Translations under genes and position numbers: made by a program
Assembly (NCBI GenBank): GCA_947184155.2
Contig: CAMXCT020001411.1
Location: forward strand, 62,001 to 126,000
Reading direction: 5' to 3'
DNA: 64,000 nucleotides
From: Cladocopium goreaui
Taxonomy: Eukaryota > Sar > Dinophyceae > Suessiales > Symbiodiniaceae
Shown: positions 14,001-24,800 of the stretch, piece by piece
Layout of the letters: each line of letters opens with the position of its first letter
How positions within the stretch are numbered: the first letter of the stretch is position 1
Notes under the pieces: model-generated
Told to the model about the DNA's origin: nothing
Seen by the model: the letters and a program-made list of their open reading frames with translations, nothing else
The model's database searches: none

Positions 14001-15153
14001 TTTTGACAATAGTAATGATAGTTATGATAGTTATATGTTTTTATTGTTATTATAATATGGCAATAATTACTATAGTTATGGGGATTTTATTCTCCAATTA
14101 TGATTTTTGGTGGAACATGAATTTTGAGAGGACTGGGTGGTTCATAATATGACAATATGTCATGTTATAATCCCATGACATGGGATATATTTGAATGATG
14201 ATTTGAATGCAACAATATGTCCCGTAGAACGGTTCTAGGGTGATTTTAGATGATTTTATTTGAACTCAGATGGTGGTTGGTGTCGTAATGTGTTCCCCTT
14301 TTCTGGTTCCCTATGAGATTTGGTTCTTGGAAACAGACCTTTTTCTGCCAGATTTTCCAAGGGATTGATGTGCCACACTTCCAGAACCCGCCTTGGGTTG
14401 GGACCCCAGACTGGCCCTCGTTGAATCAGGACAATTCATCGCCCATCGCCGACTTCTACCCACGCGATTTCGAGCAGTGGACTTGAGACGGGGCGTCGTG
14501 GAAAACCGGCCAAACCATCTACGCTCTGCTTTTAAACTCTAAAGATTCTAAAGCATGATGTAGTCATGTTTTACATAGCCTTGGTGGATGATAGAATTGC
14601 GTTCTAGTCGCTTGGATTTTGCGTTCCTAAACTGAATGTCCTTGCTTGGGGCTCATCTTGGGACCTTGGTTGCATGGGCCACCGTTAGCTCAGGCTAGAC
14701 CTCAAACCTGGCGACAAAGATTGGCAGGCTCATCTCACCTGTCATGGTTCTGGGCCGTGAACCAAGACCAAGATGCCTAGAGAATCCTAGAGATCTACAT
14801 CTTTGAATTGTTCCGTTTGCTCTCCCTTTGCGTTTGCGTTCGCCAAGTGTTTTTGGAGCTTGTGGAGGCTATAGTCCTGTTGCCCTTTGTGGATGAACAG
14901 CGACTTCGACAAGTTCTTGGCTCAGCCGAGCCGTACCGCCAACTCTTTGAGGATATCAATGCTGGGAGTCTAGGTTCATAATCTCATCCCTCCAATATGC
15001 CTCCCCGCAACTGGGCCAAAACTGGCCAAAACGAGATCCAAACATTCCACCAAAGATGTCGTGTCTGCGAGGTATTTAACATCAAGGGGAAGGGATTAAT
15101 ATCACTTTCAGAGCCGTGACTGAGGCCTTGGGAAGCGTCTTGGAGGCCGAAAC
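2079..15153 (+). CDS. 5'-3' exoribonuclease, XRN1/XRN2 family (multi-exon)
   Basis: Degrades 5'-monophosphate RNA processively (XRN1 in the cytoplasm, XRN2/Rat1 in the nucleus). Exon 1 starts with ATG at 2079 (MGVPGFYRWAVRRVPYL). Supported exons: 2346-2433 (YLDFNGVVHGC), 5660-5739 (LYIALDGVAPRAKMNQQRSR), from 5936 (RRFRKAQET), about 6075-6096 (DRNAITPG), 6203-6312 (TPFMQRLSDRLRRW), 6516-6592 (GEGEHKIMNVIRNHPEH), from 6667 (DLVFLGL), 7670-7731 (DFVAMCCLVGNDF), 7882-7980 (HMAALDIYDGGLDKLL), 8594-8672 (YLTREDL), 11838-11930, 12412-12600, 12795-12900 (VLHYYVEGCSSWSWFYP), 13225-13320, 13780-13893 (LLAVLPAQSALLLPEVLRPL), 14370-14465 (SPIADFYPRDFE), 14850-14967 (VEAIVLLPFVDEQRL), 15113-15153. The acidic active site is complete: D in LDFNG and ALDGVAP, both E of GEGEH, both D of NDADL, and D of GNDFL. 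Two introns start GC (2171, 6313). XRN1 or XRN2 type is undecided; the C-terminal end is uncertain. Confidence 0.9.
2580..3500. repeat. Degenerate tandem repeats in XRN intron 2
   Basis: Two interleaved repeat themes. One is a cgtggcaggcgtggcactt-like module (2656, 2720, 2770, 2813, 2905, 3340). The other is a longer module ending in gtgtctatgggggaagc (3132, 3272, 3484), preceded by an ACGTGTCTCGTCTCGAGTCGC-like stretch. Spacing is irregular (140-210 bp), so this is an old diverged array. No coding potential is supported. Confidence 0.75.
3507..5150. repeat. Large CACTCCACACTTTACACT minisatellite in XRN intron 2
   Basis: About 1.6 kb of 6- to 8-bp words (cactcc, acactt, tacact, cactcta) in changing order. 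G is almost absent on the + strand. Because the words lack stop codons in several frames, long false open frames arise (345 and 285 residues of STLHTPHF type). The array ends where ordinary sequence returns at about 5150. Confidence 0.95.
7116..7212 (-). repeat. 97-bp dispersed element, copy 1 (XRN intron)
   Basis: The reverse complement of this stretch recurs at 33891-33987 with one visible mismatch in 97 bp. It starts gatcaatacctattaatacc and ends gacacactgccat. It lies in the XRN intron between the exons near 6667 and 7670. It has no coding potential; a short non-autonomous mobile element or introner-like sequence is the simplest reading. Confidence 0.85.
8419..8514. repeat. 96-bp element with ~27-bp terminal inverted repeats (XRN intron)
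   Basis: The left end, attggtaagtgaatcataac followed by ccc, pairs with the right end ggggttacaacccacttacc, as imperfect inverted repeats of about 27 bp around a short AT-rich centre. The left arm carries GGTAAGT, a strong 5' splice-like string, and the right side ends in CAACAG. It resembles a MITE or an introner element. No target-site duplication could be defined by eye. Confidence 0.6.
9128..9740 (+). other. Possible XRN exons with weak RRM-like character
   Basis: Between the XRN exons YLTREDL and VLHYYVEG lie exon-like stretches that do not match the XRN core: 9128-9154 (DECELLLDL after a cccgcag acceptor), 9215-9290 (LSVAVWNVPRKTTLEEI), 9450-9510 (VRFEVLIELNSRKAAL) and about 9630-9730 (ASWLVHFCDAKSAVDTL). 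The order resembles the strands and helices of an RNA-recognition motif, but RNP1 and RNP2 are poor. It may be a lineage-specific insertion in the XRN middle region, or shadow coding. Confidence 0.3.
13105..13760. repeat. AT-rich simple repeats in XRN intron
   Basis: Runs of tatata, ataatata and tatgatataata flank the XRN exon at about 13225-13320. The long minus-strand YYIIL-type frames at 13451-13955 come from this repeat and are not genes. Confidence 0.85.
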
Positions 15154-17013
15154 AGGTTTGTCATGAGTTATCAGTCATGGCAGCTGCAAAAAGCAGTCAG
15201 ACCCAGAAAACCGTGAGGTTCTGCAATATCGGTAGTTAGACAAGAGTAAACCATCCCTCGTGATCCATTCTTTGATCCTCGATTTTCACCCAGAACCAAT
15301 GCTGGATCAGGAAAAGGATCTATTGACCTTCCAACCAGCCAGAGGAAGCCGGCTTGAGGCATGGGCAGAGGAAGTCTGGCAGTCCGTTCCCCCATTTTCA
15401 GACAGACCCATGACTGGACTCCAATGGGTTTGCATGGCGGCCGAAGGCGTCCGGTGTCCGCTGTTGGGACTTCATGGTGGATGAAGAACTTCCAGCCAGT
15501 CGGGCAAGTGTGCTGCTCAAATTGAAACTCTGTGCTATTGAAAGCATCTTAAATGTCTGTTTGAAAAATAAAGCACCCCAATTCCAAGGTGGGTTTGTCA
15601 TCATCTTGGCAATTTTGGAGGGATATCCCATTTTGGAACATGTCAAAATTGACAAAGCCAAGCCTATGTGAGATGACTTGCTTCGTTGCAACCGATCGAT
15701 TTGATCTCTGAGGCCGAGATGACTTAGGAGTGCCATCACAATTTTCAGAGGCCGCCGCCGCCATCCTGCTTGCGGCCTCCGAAAACATCGAGAGGGGCGG
15801 CAAAGGCGCGGAGCGCTGAACAGCTCGGCTGTACGTCGGTTGGTCCAACTTGTCCAACTCTTGGCACATGACTGGCGACGAACATGTGGTAATGGTTTGA
15901 ACAATGACAAAAATGACAAAAATTCATCAATTCCACCAGAAATCAAAGGCTTCAGAGTGTACCCTGCCAGGCAAGGGCCGCAAAGGTCGTCGCGAGCGAA
16001 ACGGCGAGCGAAACGGCGAGCGAAACGGCGCGCGGAGCGGCGCGACCTCTGCGCCCAATGGTGACATAAAAAGCAGCGACAGCCACCGCCTCAGTCGGGC
16101 CGTGGTCAAAATTTGATCAAGGAGCGGAAGATTCTGGTGTTGAAAAAAGTTTCATCTCTCTCTATGTGTATATTATTTGTATATTATTTGTATTATGTTA
16201 ATACAATGTTATACACATATATTATGTACCATATTCCATTTGCTACTCATTTCTGTATCATTCTTGGGATATCCTATTGTGATTGATGGCGATATGGCGG
16301 AATCTTTGTCATCAGACATGTTTTCGCCAAAGAATCCGAACAGCCATTTTCACTGGAAGTGTTGCATGACTTAGATCATATATATATATTATAATATATA
16401 TATACACATACATACACAAGTATCCCAAAGGATGAAAACTCTGTTGTGTGACGCGCAAATTGTCACACTGGCTGAAATCCATCTTGCAGGTCGAGACTGT
16501 CAGTGCCAAGTGCTTTGATGCACCAATTTCTTGAATAGACGTGATGCCTTGGTGCCACTATGGCTGGTGGGCTCAGACTTGCAGTTGGTTGTACAGGGGC
16601 GCAAGTCTTTTTGTCTCTGATCACTGATGCGTGGAAGAATAGTTTTGGTTGTATGTTGTTTGTTGGACATTTGATGCAAAGCTGTTTAATTTTTGGTGTT
16701 TCGTTGGATGCTTTCATGGCTCAGTGCTGTACAGCGGGGTTGAGACAGAGAAAAGTGCGCCACTGCCGCAGCGATGACATCCCTGTTGCAAAGCAATGTG
16801 CAAAGGATTGGCTGACGATGGTTCTTGCGTACCAGCTTGGCTCCAGTGTTTGCCGTCATGGATCCACAACCAAAACCGGAGACAGAAATCCATGTCGGAC
16901 TCCCAGCGATGGATTTTTTTCTGAAGCTGCCACCATTGCCTTGTGGCCATGCCATGACACCAGCAGACCTTTCAACACGTTCCACCGTTTAAAAAACGTT
17001 TTTCTCAGTCGCG
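15154..17013 (+). other. Exon-like fragments, XRN 3' end or separate small gene
   Basis: Three stretches look like exons but match no family I know: about 15430-15510 (WDFMVDEELPASRAS), about 15743-15880 (AAAAILLAASENIERG, or in another frame VRRLVQLVQLLAHDW), and about 15966-16114, which reads GKGRKGRRERNGERNGERNG and then a short tail to TGA. The last has an Arg/Gly/Asn-rich threefold repeat and could be a basic C-terminus of the XRN protein. From 16120 to 17000 I see AT repeats and no convincing exon. Confidence 0.3.
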
Positions 17014-20000
17014 ATGTGGCGCTTCAGACGAGCCGCAGCCTTCAGCCATGGGCGTTACGTCGCGCGCTGGCTGTCTGCGGAGGTATGCTGTGCCGTTTCT
17101 CACGCAAAAACAACAGAGGGTTGGCTTCTTCCTCAACCCATGCGATGGGACTTTTAGTGGTTCCCCCCAAACAATGGTTTGGCCGTTTCCCTTCCAAAAA
17201 TGATGATTTCAGTGGTTTCCACCCAAACAAAAAATCAGGAAATGGTTTGATTGTGATTGGTAGATTGGTTCATTTCTAGTTTTTGCTGCTTAACAGGATT
17301 GAGCACCCGGGGCCAGGCGGAGGCTCCTCGACCACGGGCCAGAGCTGTTGCCAAGCCCAAGCAGACCGTGACCCCTGGAAAGGTCTGAGACGTAGAGATG
17401 AAGTAGACTGCCCATGGGTCCCATGTTTTTGGGATCAACATGCAGTGATGCAGATGTTTTATGATGTTTTTTTCAACTGTAAAACATGTTTTTTTGTCAC
17501 TTGTTTCTTTTGAAATGTGCTTCAATACCTACTCGAAATTTGACACATCATAACTTTGGATTCGCGGGGTATGAGTTCACTTTTTCTGGAAACGCCTAAA
17601 GAGATCCATTTTTGAAAGGTCAGCAGGTGTGGGAAACACTTTCCGAGGTGGTGGGGGTGGCTGTCGTCGGTGCTGGTGTGGTGCGGCGCTGAGCCACGGG
17701 AGATCAAGCCAAGGTGTGGTGCATGTGGGAACAGCTCTGAATACTAATGTATATCATGATAATGATAATAGTGATAATAAAAACAATAATAAAAATAACA
17801 ATTAATAAATTATCATAATTGTAATGATAATAATAACAATAGTAATAATTATAATAGTAATGATAATCATGATAATAATAATAATGGTAAACAAACAGTA
17901 ATAATAATAAAATAATAATAGTAATAGTAATAGTAATAACGTTATAATATATATATACGTATATATACACACATGCACGTACACATATATCCTGGAAAAT
18001 TGATGGTTACATACCAACACATTACCAATCTTATGGATTCACCAAGAACCCGTTTTTATGTAAACCATAGTGAAGTGGTAACTTGGACCTGAAGTCACTG
18101 AAGTCACTCTTCAGTCATGGGGTCCTTGGTGAATGTCTGGACTTCGGCTGAGGCAATTGGTACAAGTCCGCAGCTTCGAGATGATATTCATCGAGTGCTT
18201 TCCAGAGCAAATGATGCTTTTGAGGACCAAAAAACCATCTGACTTGACCAGAAACAACCACTCACTTGATGCGGAGTCGCGGCTGGCTGCATCACTTGGC
18301 ATCACGGCTGGCAGGTCCAAGCCAAGTTTCTGCAGAATTGAGTAAATCAACATTGCACTGCAGAAACTATAGTCTATTCATGTCTATTCTGTCCATCCAC
18401 GGTTTGGATGTTACAGTAGAGTACCACAGTTGCGATCATTAGCCATTGGATCTCATCTCGATCCTGCATCTTCAAAAAGCGCCCCGCAGCTTCGTCCAAG
18501 CACCGGCAGGATTTTAACGATGCCTCTCGAGAATACTTCGAAAAAATCGGAGATCGCTTTGTTTCCAGTAAGAAGGACCATGTCGGACCATGTCACAATG
18601 TCATGCCGAATTCCGAGCGGTGTGAGCTGTGACTGTGGAGACTGTGGAGGAGCCATGGCTTGTGGACAAAGCGACTCTGCAATATCCGGAGAACATACCC
18701 ACTTTGGTTCTTGACGTGGACAAGGTGCTGGGTGGATCCATCGATTTGTGATCTTCATCTCGAGCTGGTTGGACTGTCGCCAGGTGATTTTGAAATTGGA
18801 ACATGACAGCAAAAAGGCCAGGGCAGGGAACCTGCTTGATTTGCCCATATAGGAACTTGCTGATGGAGTTGTGCCCGGGATTGAAGTCAATTTGATTTAT
18901 TTGTGCAGTGCTTTCGAGATACTTTGATTCATTTTTCACTTCTAGTTGAGAAGAGAAACATGGCAATGAACAATCTACCATTAGTTCGATGATTTTTCCC
19001 ATTCAAGCCTTCATTTATAGTTGGTGATGAAGACTGTTTCGTCTTCGGCTTTTCTGATGGCCAGGGCTGGCAAGTGATCAAAAGACCCTTCGCGGACAAA
19101 TTCTTCAAGGCCACGGCCTGTCACTCCCATCGGTCAAACCGCTACAGAAACTGAACTGTCACGAAAAGCCGTTCATGATGCTATGAAAGATGGCATGAAT
19201 GGATGACTTTACAAGCGTCAACTATAGTGAACGGATATGAACCTGCACTGCCAATCTGGTGCTGTTGGCACAGTGTTCGAAGATATGAATCCATTGCTGT
19301 AGCCAATGATGTGCTCAGGAGATTCCGCACTACTATGAGGTGGTTCTCTTTTCTGATGATGTTTTTCCAGCTGGCGTCCCAAAGTTGTTGGCTGGTTTCA
19401 GATGCCTTTGAGACTCAAAATCCACATGTTGGAATTCGAGATGGTTTCAAAACTACAGAGTGTCATATTTCGACGCTGTAGCACGTTGGCTACCATTGAA
19501 CAATATTGAACATGCAGTTTTAGTAAATTTTACTGGAACTAAGGTGGCGCTTGACATTGCGAGCAAGTGGAATATTCCAGTGAGTTCCTTAGAGTGCGCT
19601 TTTTTTCTGCGAGGTCATTTTTTGCAGATTCACCTGGCGCGCTGCCAGGTGACGGGCGTTTTGCACAGGGACTTCTGCAAGAAGTCTCCAAGCTGCATGG
19701 ATCTGAAAGGAAATATGATGCAAGATGTGCAATCTGCGAAGACAAATCAGTATACTTAGACCCTAGAAAAAAGGTGAAACATAGTATTTTCTCTAGCATT
19801 GTGGTGTTTTAATCCATGGATATCTTAAGGGTTGTATCACTAGTTTTGCAGCAACATGTCATGGAAATCGCTGAGGAAAAGGAACCACTTCGTGAAGGAG
19901 CGAGTGAGTGTGATCTGAGTTCCAAATCGGATTGGATCTTTTCTATAAAGATCCTCCCTCTTGCAGTTCTTTGTCGCAAATGTCCCAGAATTGCTTGAAG

Positions 20001-21240
20001 GCAAAGAAAAACACAACACAATCAATATTTTGATGAAAACACCGATGGGTTTACCCTTTGGCAAATTAAACATAGCTGTTGAAAATGGCCTATCAAAATG
20101 GTTGATTTTTGATAGTTATGTTAGTTTTCAAGGGTTTCCCATTATAATTGGGTAAACATTTCCAGGAAAATCATCCCCCGAGAGTGTTCAGGACTTGTCC
20201 AAGTTGGGCCGTAACCTTGATCGAGCATCTTGGCAGATCAGGGAGAATTTTACAGGTTTTATCCCTTGAAAATGGATAGAAAGAATGGATAGAAAGGTTT
20301 GAAGAGGAGTAAAAGAGGAGTAAAAGAGGAGTAAAACAAACAGATGTATTTCTTTGTTGATGCTTATGTCATCTTATGTCTATGTCTATGTCTATGTATA
20401 CTTGTCTTCATGTGTCTGAGAAGTAATTACCCGAACGAACTCCGACTTACCCCCAGCCTTGAGATGTTATGATGAATCAACATTAGGTAATATCAGTATA
20501 ATAGTAGGGCTACTGAACTCCCACTTAATCCCTTAACTATTGAGATTCTGATTGGCTTGAAATCCACGAAGATATCTCATCAGGTGTCCAGATCTCAATC
20601 AGGTGCTGATGATCGATCACGATCCAGTGGCCTTTGAACTACAGGTGGGTCAGCAGGTTTTGGCTGATGAGTCCTTATTCGGCAGATCGTGAAGGCTGTT
20701 GGACCCTCCAAAAAGAAGGATAGCACCGAAAGGGTTGAGGATCTACCCACAGAATTGGATGGTTGGATGTGAAAATTCGCAAACTGCAAACCTTGCGCTC
20801 ATGCAAAGGAACATTCCCATCCAGTTGTTGATGATATCTTGTGGGCATGATGCCCCCAGATCAACCGTATGGGCCAGTCGCCACTTCCATTGACCAATAA
20901 CGCTTCTGATCGCTGACCCTCCGCCAGCCCAAGAATGGCATTCTGATCCGACCCTTTGAAGGGGACCCTTCTGACACTGCACTGGCCTCAGCGGATGCTT
21001 CAACCGCAGTGCTGTACTCCCTGAAACACCCATGGAAATGGAAAACTGACATCAAAGAAAATCTTCCAGGAAGTCATTCTTGTACTTTTTCGTTTGCTTC
21101 AGATCGCCATCTCTGAAAAATGACTGTGAACGGCCTATTTTTTGGGATGTTACGAGCAGATTTGGCTTGCGAGGAGCTGGCAGACTTGTTGGAATTCCTC
21201 AAGGCTGCCGCATCCACCAACATGGACCTGCGTAAGTGGG
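17014..21240 (+). CDS. TIM50-like mitochondrial import protein, FCP1/NIF domain
   Basis: TIM50 is the inner-membrane presequence receptor of the TIM23 translocase. Exon 1, 17014-17082, reads MWRFRRAAAFSHGRYVARWL, an Arg-rich presequence without acidic residues. Then 17298-17381 (basic linker), about 17627-17690 (EVVGVAVVGAGVV, a membrane helix), 18125-18230 (LRDDIHRVLSRANDAFEDQ), 18500-18555 (FNDASREYFEKIGDRFVSS), 18640-18750 (PTLVLDVDKVLGGS), 19020-19109 (GQGWQVIKRPFADKFFK), 19319-19365 (HYYEVVLFSDDVFP), 19535-19572 (VALDIASKWNIP), 19639-19690 (VTGVLHRDFCKK), 20165-20225 (VQDLSKLGRNLDRASW), 20603-20644 (VLMIDHDPVAFELQ), 20928-20984 (NGILIRPFEGDPSDTAL), 21174-21228 (EELADLLEFLKAAAS). The domain order matches TIM50. 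The motif is DVDKV; TIM50 proteins are not thought to be active phosphatases. Introns at 19110 and 20985 start GC. The C-terminus beyond 21240 is not resolved. Confidence 0.85.
17750..17962. repeat. AT-rich (AAT)n-like repeat in TIM50 intron
   Basis: Imperfect aataataat and gataataat words run between the exon near 17690 and the next at 18125. The minus-strand YYYYH-type open frames here are repeat artefacts. Confidence 0.85.
20043..20156. repeat. Foldback element in TIM50 intron
   Basis: The left side (ttggcaaattaaacatagct) and the right side (gatagttatgttagttttca) are imperfect inverted repeats about 45 bp apart. Both arms resemble the arms of the element at 38316-38406, so this is a dispersed family. 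It lies between the TIM50 exons ending near 19690 and starting near 20165. Confidence 0.6.
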
Positions 21241-21871
21241 GGCCTTGGGGCTCTGGGGCAGCTGTGCCCATGTTCTCCTGGAAGCAGCTTGTGTCTTTGG
21301 TAACATATTTTGGCTGAATTGCTTGCAACTTTTGAAACCACCAGCCCATCTGACCAGTAGGCTCTTGAGGCCCGAGAGTCATCCTGCGCAACGCTCCCGG
21401 ACAGCGCTTTCTGGCCCTTCGTTTTTGATGAGCCATGGCTGCTGGATATGCGGCATTGATGCAGGACTTGAGGAACTATTCTCTCAATGGGAGAAGATGG
21501 GAGAAGCAGAAGTGGCTCCCTGTGCCACCCAATTTTGGAAACGCCAAACTTTCTGACATTTCTTGCAGGGACTTCTGGAGAGTTTGGGGGCAAAATGTAA
21601 GATCTAGTAGCTTCTATGCATTGAGCAAGGAGTGCGAAGAGTTGGCAGTGCAAGTGCGCATCCAATTCGTTCGGAATTCCCCCCACGTTTGAAACCCTTT
21701 ATATTGCCGAGAGTGCGACAGGTATTTCAATAATGGCGTTATATAGTTCTCTGGAGAAGCATTTGCTGGAGTCACACAGCGATTCTTTCAAAAATAAGGG
21801 GTATCGCTATCCTGTGCATGATTGTTCGCCCTGTGTTCTGAGTGAGTGCCAAACCATCGACTCATCAAACA
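21241..21871 (+). other. Junction between TIM50-like and PARP genes
   Basis: Open stretches exist here (21435-21692, and 21625-21954 in another frame, which includes an ATG at 21733) but none matches a known domain. About 21575-21593 could read GLLESLGAK after a ttgcag acceptor, perhaps a late TIM50 exon. The 21733 frame runs into the PARP exon region in a different frame, so it may hold the PARP start exon. I cannot place the gene boundary. Confidence 0.35.
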
Positions 21872-24800
21872 GTGACTTCGAGTTCAATTTCAATGGGAGT
21901 TCGAGGTCGGTAGAGGTAAAGGAGAAAAATTGCAAGCGACGAGCAAGGTTATGAATGTCGCACTTGAAAAACTTTGTTTGGACAAAGGCTGGTATCTTAA
22001 GCCAGAGGCCGCAAAGATTGCAATTATTGGAGATTTAGGAACAAAGACTCGCACTACTGGCGTGCTGCAGATCCGAAACATCGAAATTTGGGAAGCGTAT
22101 GAGTTCCAGAAGCAACGGGTGCGGAAAGACTTGGAAGGCCGTGCTGATGTTCCGGCTGTAACCAATGGTCTGGCATCACAGGTGTGCAGTTGGATGCTCA
22201 TCCATGGTACTACGCAAGACAAGGTAGACGAAATTGCATCCTTTGGGTTTGATGAGCGCCTCGCACGTGAAAGTGGGCTTTACGGCCAAGGAATTTATTT
22301 CACAGATCAAAGCTGCAAGAGCTTTCAACAGGGTCGTCCAAAAGCTCCATTTGATATCATTCAGAAAATCACTTTTAACTGTTGGAATTTAGCTCAATTT
22401 TTCTGTAGCAGCCTAAACTATTGTCTTGTATAGTGACCCAATGGAGCGCGTAACAATGACGCGCTCCGGAGCGCGTAATCCATTCAAATAAAGTTCAAAG
22501 CCATTTAGTACCAGCCTAAGCTATTGTCTCGTATGCTGATCCCATGTATTTAAATGAAACGCACTTTTTTCAACACATGTAAATACTGAAGTCAATTACG
22601 CGCTCCGGAGCGCGTAATCCATTCAAATCAAGATCAAAAGGCATTTAGTAGCAGCCTAAACTATATTGTCTCGTATGGTGATCCCATGTAATTAAATGAA
22701 ACGCACTTTCTTCAACAAATGTAAATAATACTGAAGTCAATTACGCGCTCCGGAGCGCGTAACAATGACGCGCTCCGGAGCGCGTAATCCACTCAAACAA
22801 AGTTCAAAGCCATTTAGTACCAGCCTAGACTATTGTCTCGTATTGGTGATCCCATGTAATTAAAAGAAATGTACTTTCTTCAACACATGTAAATACTGAA
22901 GTCAATTACGCGCTCCGGAGCGCGTAATAATTACGCGCTCCGGAGCGCGTAATTTGTTCAAAGCCATTTAGTACCAGTTTATAGTATTGTTTCGTATATT
23001 GACCCAATGTAAGAAAAATGTACTTTATTCAATACATGTAAATACTGAAGTTAATTACACGCTCCGGAGCGCGTAATTTGTTCAAATAAAGTTCAAAGCC
23101 ATTTAGTACCAGCCTATAGGGCCTATATTATTGGACCCAATGTAAGAAACATGTACTTTATTCAATACATTTAAATACTAGAGTCAATTACGCGCTCCGG
23201 AGCGCGTAATCATTACGCGCTCCGGAGCGCGTAATTTGCTCAAATAAAGTTCAATGCCGTTTATTACAAGCCTAAACTATTGTCTCGCATGTTGATCCCA
23301 TGTAACTAAATGAAACATACATTGTTCAACACATTCAAATACTGAAGGTGCAATTTACTTTAAATGGCATTCAAAACCATTTAACATCAGGCTATGGACT
23401 CCATATACCAACATCTTTGTTGGGGCCCTTGGGCTCAGATATGTTCAGATTCATTCCGCAGCTTGATGCTACCATTACTGTGAGCATGTACATGCACACT
23501 TTTATGAAAGCAGTAATCTACTTGTCTAAGTATGTTTTTTTGAAATTGTTTATCATTTTTTGTTGGTGGGAAATGGAGACACTATAATGTCACGATTAAG
23601 TGTGGTTACATGGACTCGCCATTTTCTTCCATCTCCACTCCCTTCTATTGCCTGTTTGGCGCTGATGATGATGTTTTGCATTTAGGGGAGGAATTGTCCC
23701 CACATGATTCCGCAGCTGGATTGGATCAGCCATCAGCTTCGATTGGCGGTGGAATCTTGGCAAAACACAAATCCACTCAATAAGGGAGTTAGGAAAAACG
23801 TAACTCCCTTGTTGAGTGATTCAAGTTGAATCACTCAAGAGGGTAGTTACGTTTTATCTCACTCCCTTGTTGGGCCCTTTGTGTTCCGATTGATGTCACC
23901 TATTCAACAAGAATTACTCAACAAGGGAGTTAGGTTTTTCCTCACTCCCTTGTTAACCCGTTCAACGCGAATCACTCAACAAGGGGGTTAGGTTTTTCCC
24001 TACTACCTAATTCAGTAGATTTCACTCATTGCCTAGGATGCCCGTTCAAGAAGAATCACTCAACAGTGGGGTTCGGGCCAATCCCCGTTCAAGAAGAATC
24101 ACTCAACAGTGGGGTTCGGGCCAATCCCCGTTCAAGAAGAATCACTCAACAGTGGGGTTCGGGCCAATCCCCGTTCAAGAAGAATCACTCAACAGTGGGG
24201 TTCGGGCCAATCCCGTTCAAGAAGAATCACTCAACAGTGGGGTTCGGGCCAATCCCCGTTCAAGAAGAATCACTCAACAGTGGGGTTCGGGCCAATCCCG
24301 TTCAAGAAGAATCACTCAACAGTGGGGTTCGGGCCAATCCCCGTTCAAGAAGAATCACTCAACAGTGGGGTTCGGGCCAATCCCCGTTCAAGAAGTATCA
24401 CTCAACAATGGGGTTCGGCCAATCCCCGTTCAAGAAGAATCACTGAACAGTGGGGTTCAGGCCAATCGCCGTTCAAGAAGAATCACTCAAAAGTGGGGTT
24501 CGGCCAATCGCCGTTCAAGAAGAATCACTCAAAAGTGGGGTTCGGACCAATCCCCGTTCAAGAAGAATCACTCAACAGTGGGGTTCGGGCCAATCCCCGT
24601 TCAAAAGGAATCACTCAACAACGGGGTTCGGCACTGAACAGTGGGGTTCGGCCACTCCCCGTTCAAGAAGAATCACTCAACAGTGGGGTTCGGGCCAATC
24701 CCGGTTCAAGAAGAATCACTCAACAGTGGGGTTCGGGCCAATCCCCGTTCAAGAAGAGCCACTAAACAATGGGGTTCGGCCAATCCCCGTTCAAGAAGAA

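Noticed and set aside
22434-23340. CRISPR array
   Set aside because: Repeat units contain palindromes, but the spacers are themselves diverged repeats, the spacing is irregular and the context is eukaryotic with introns.
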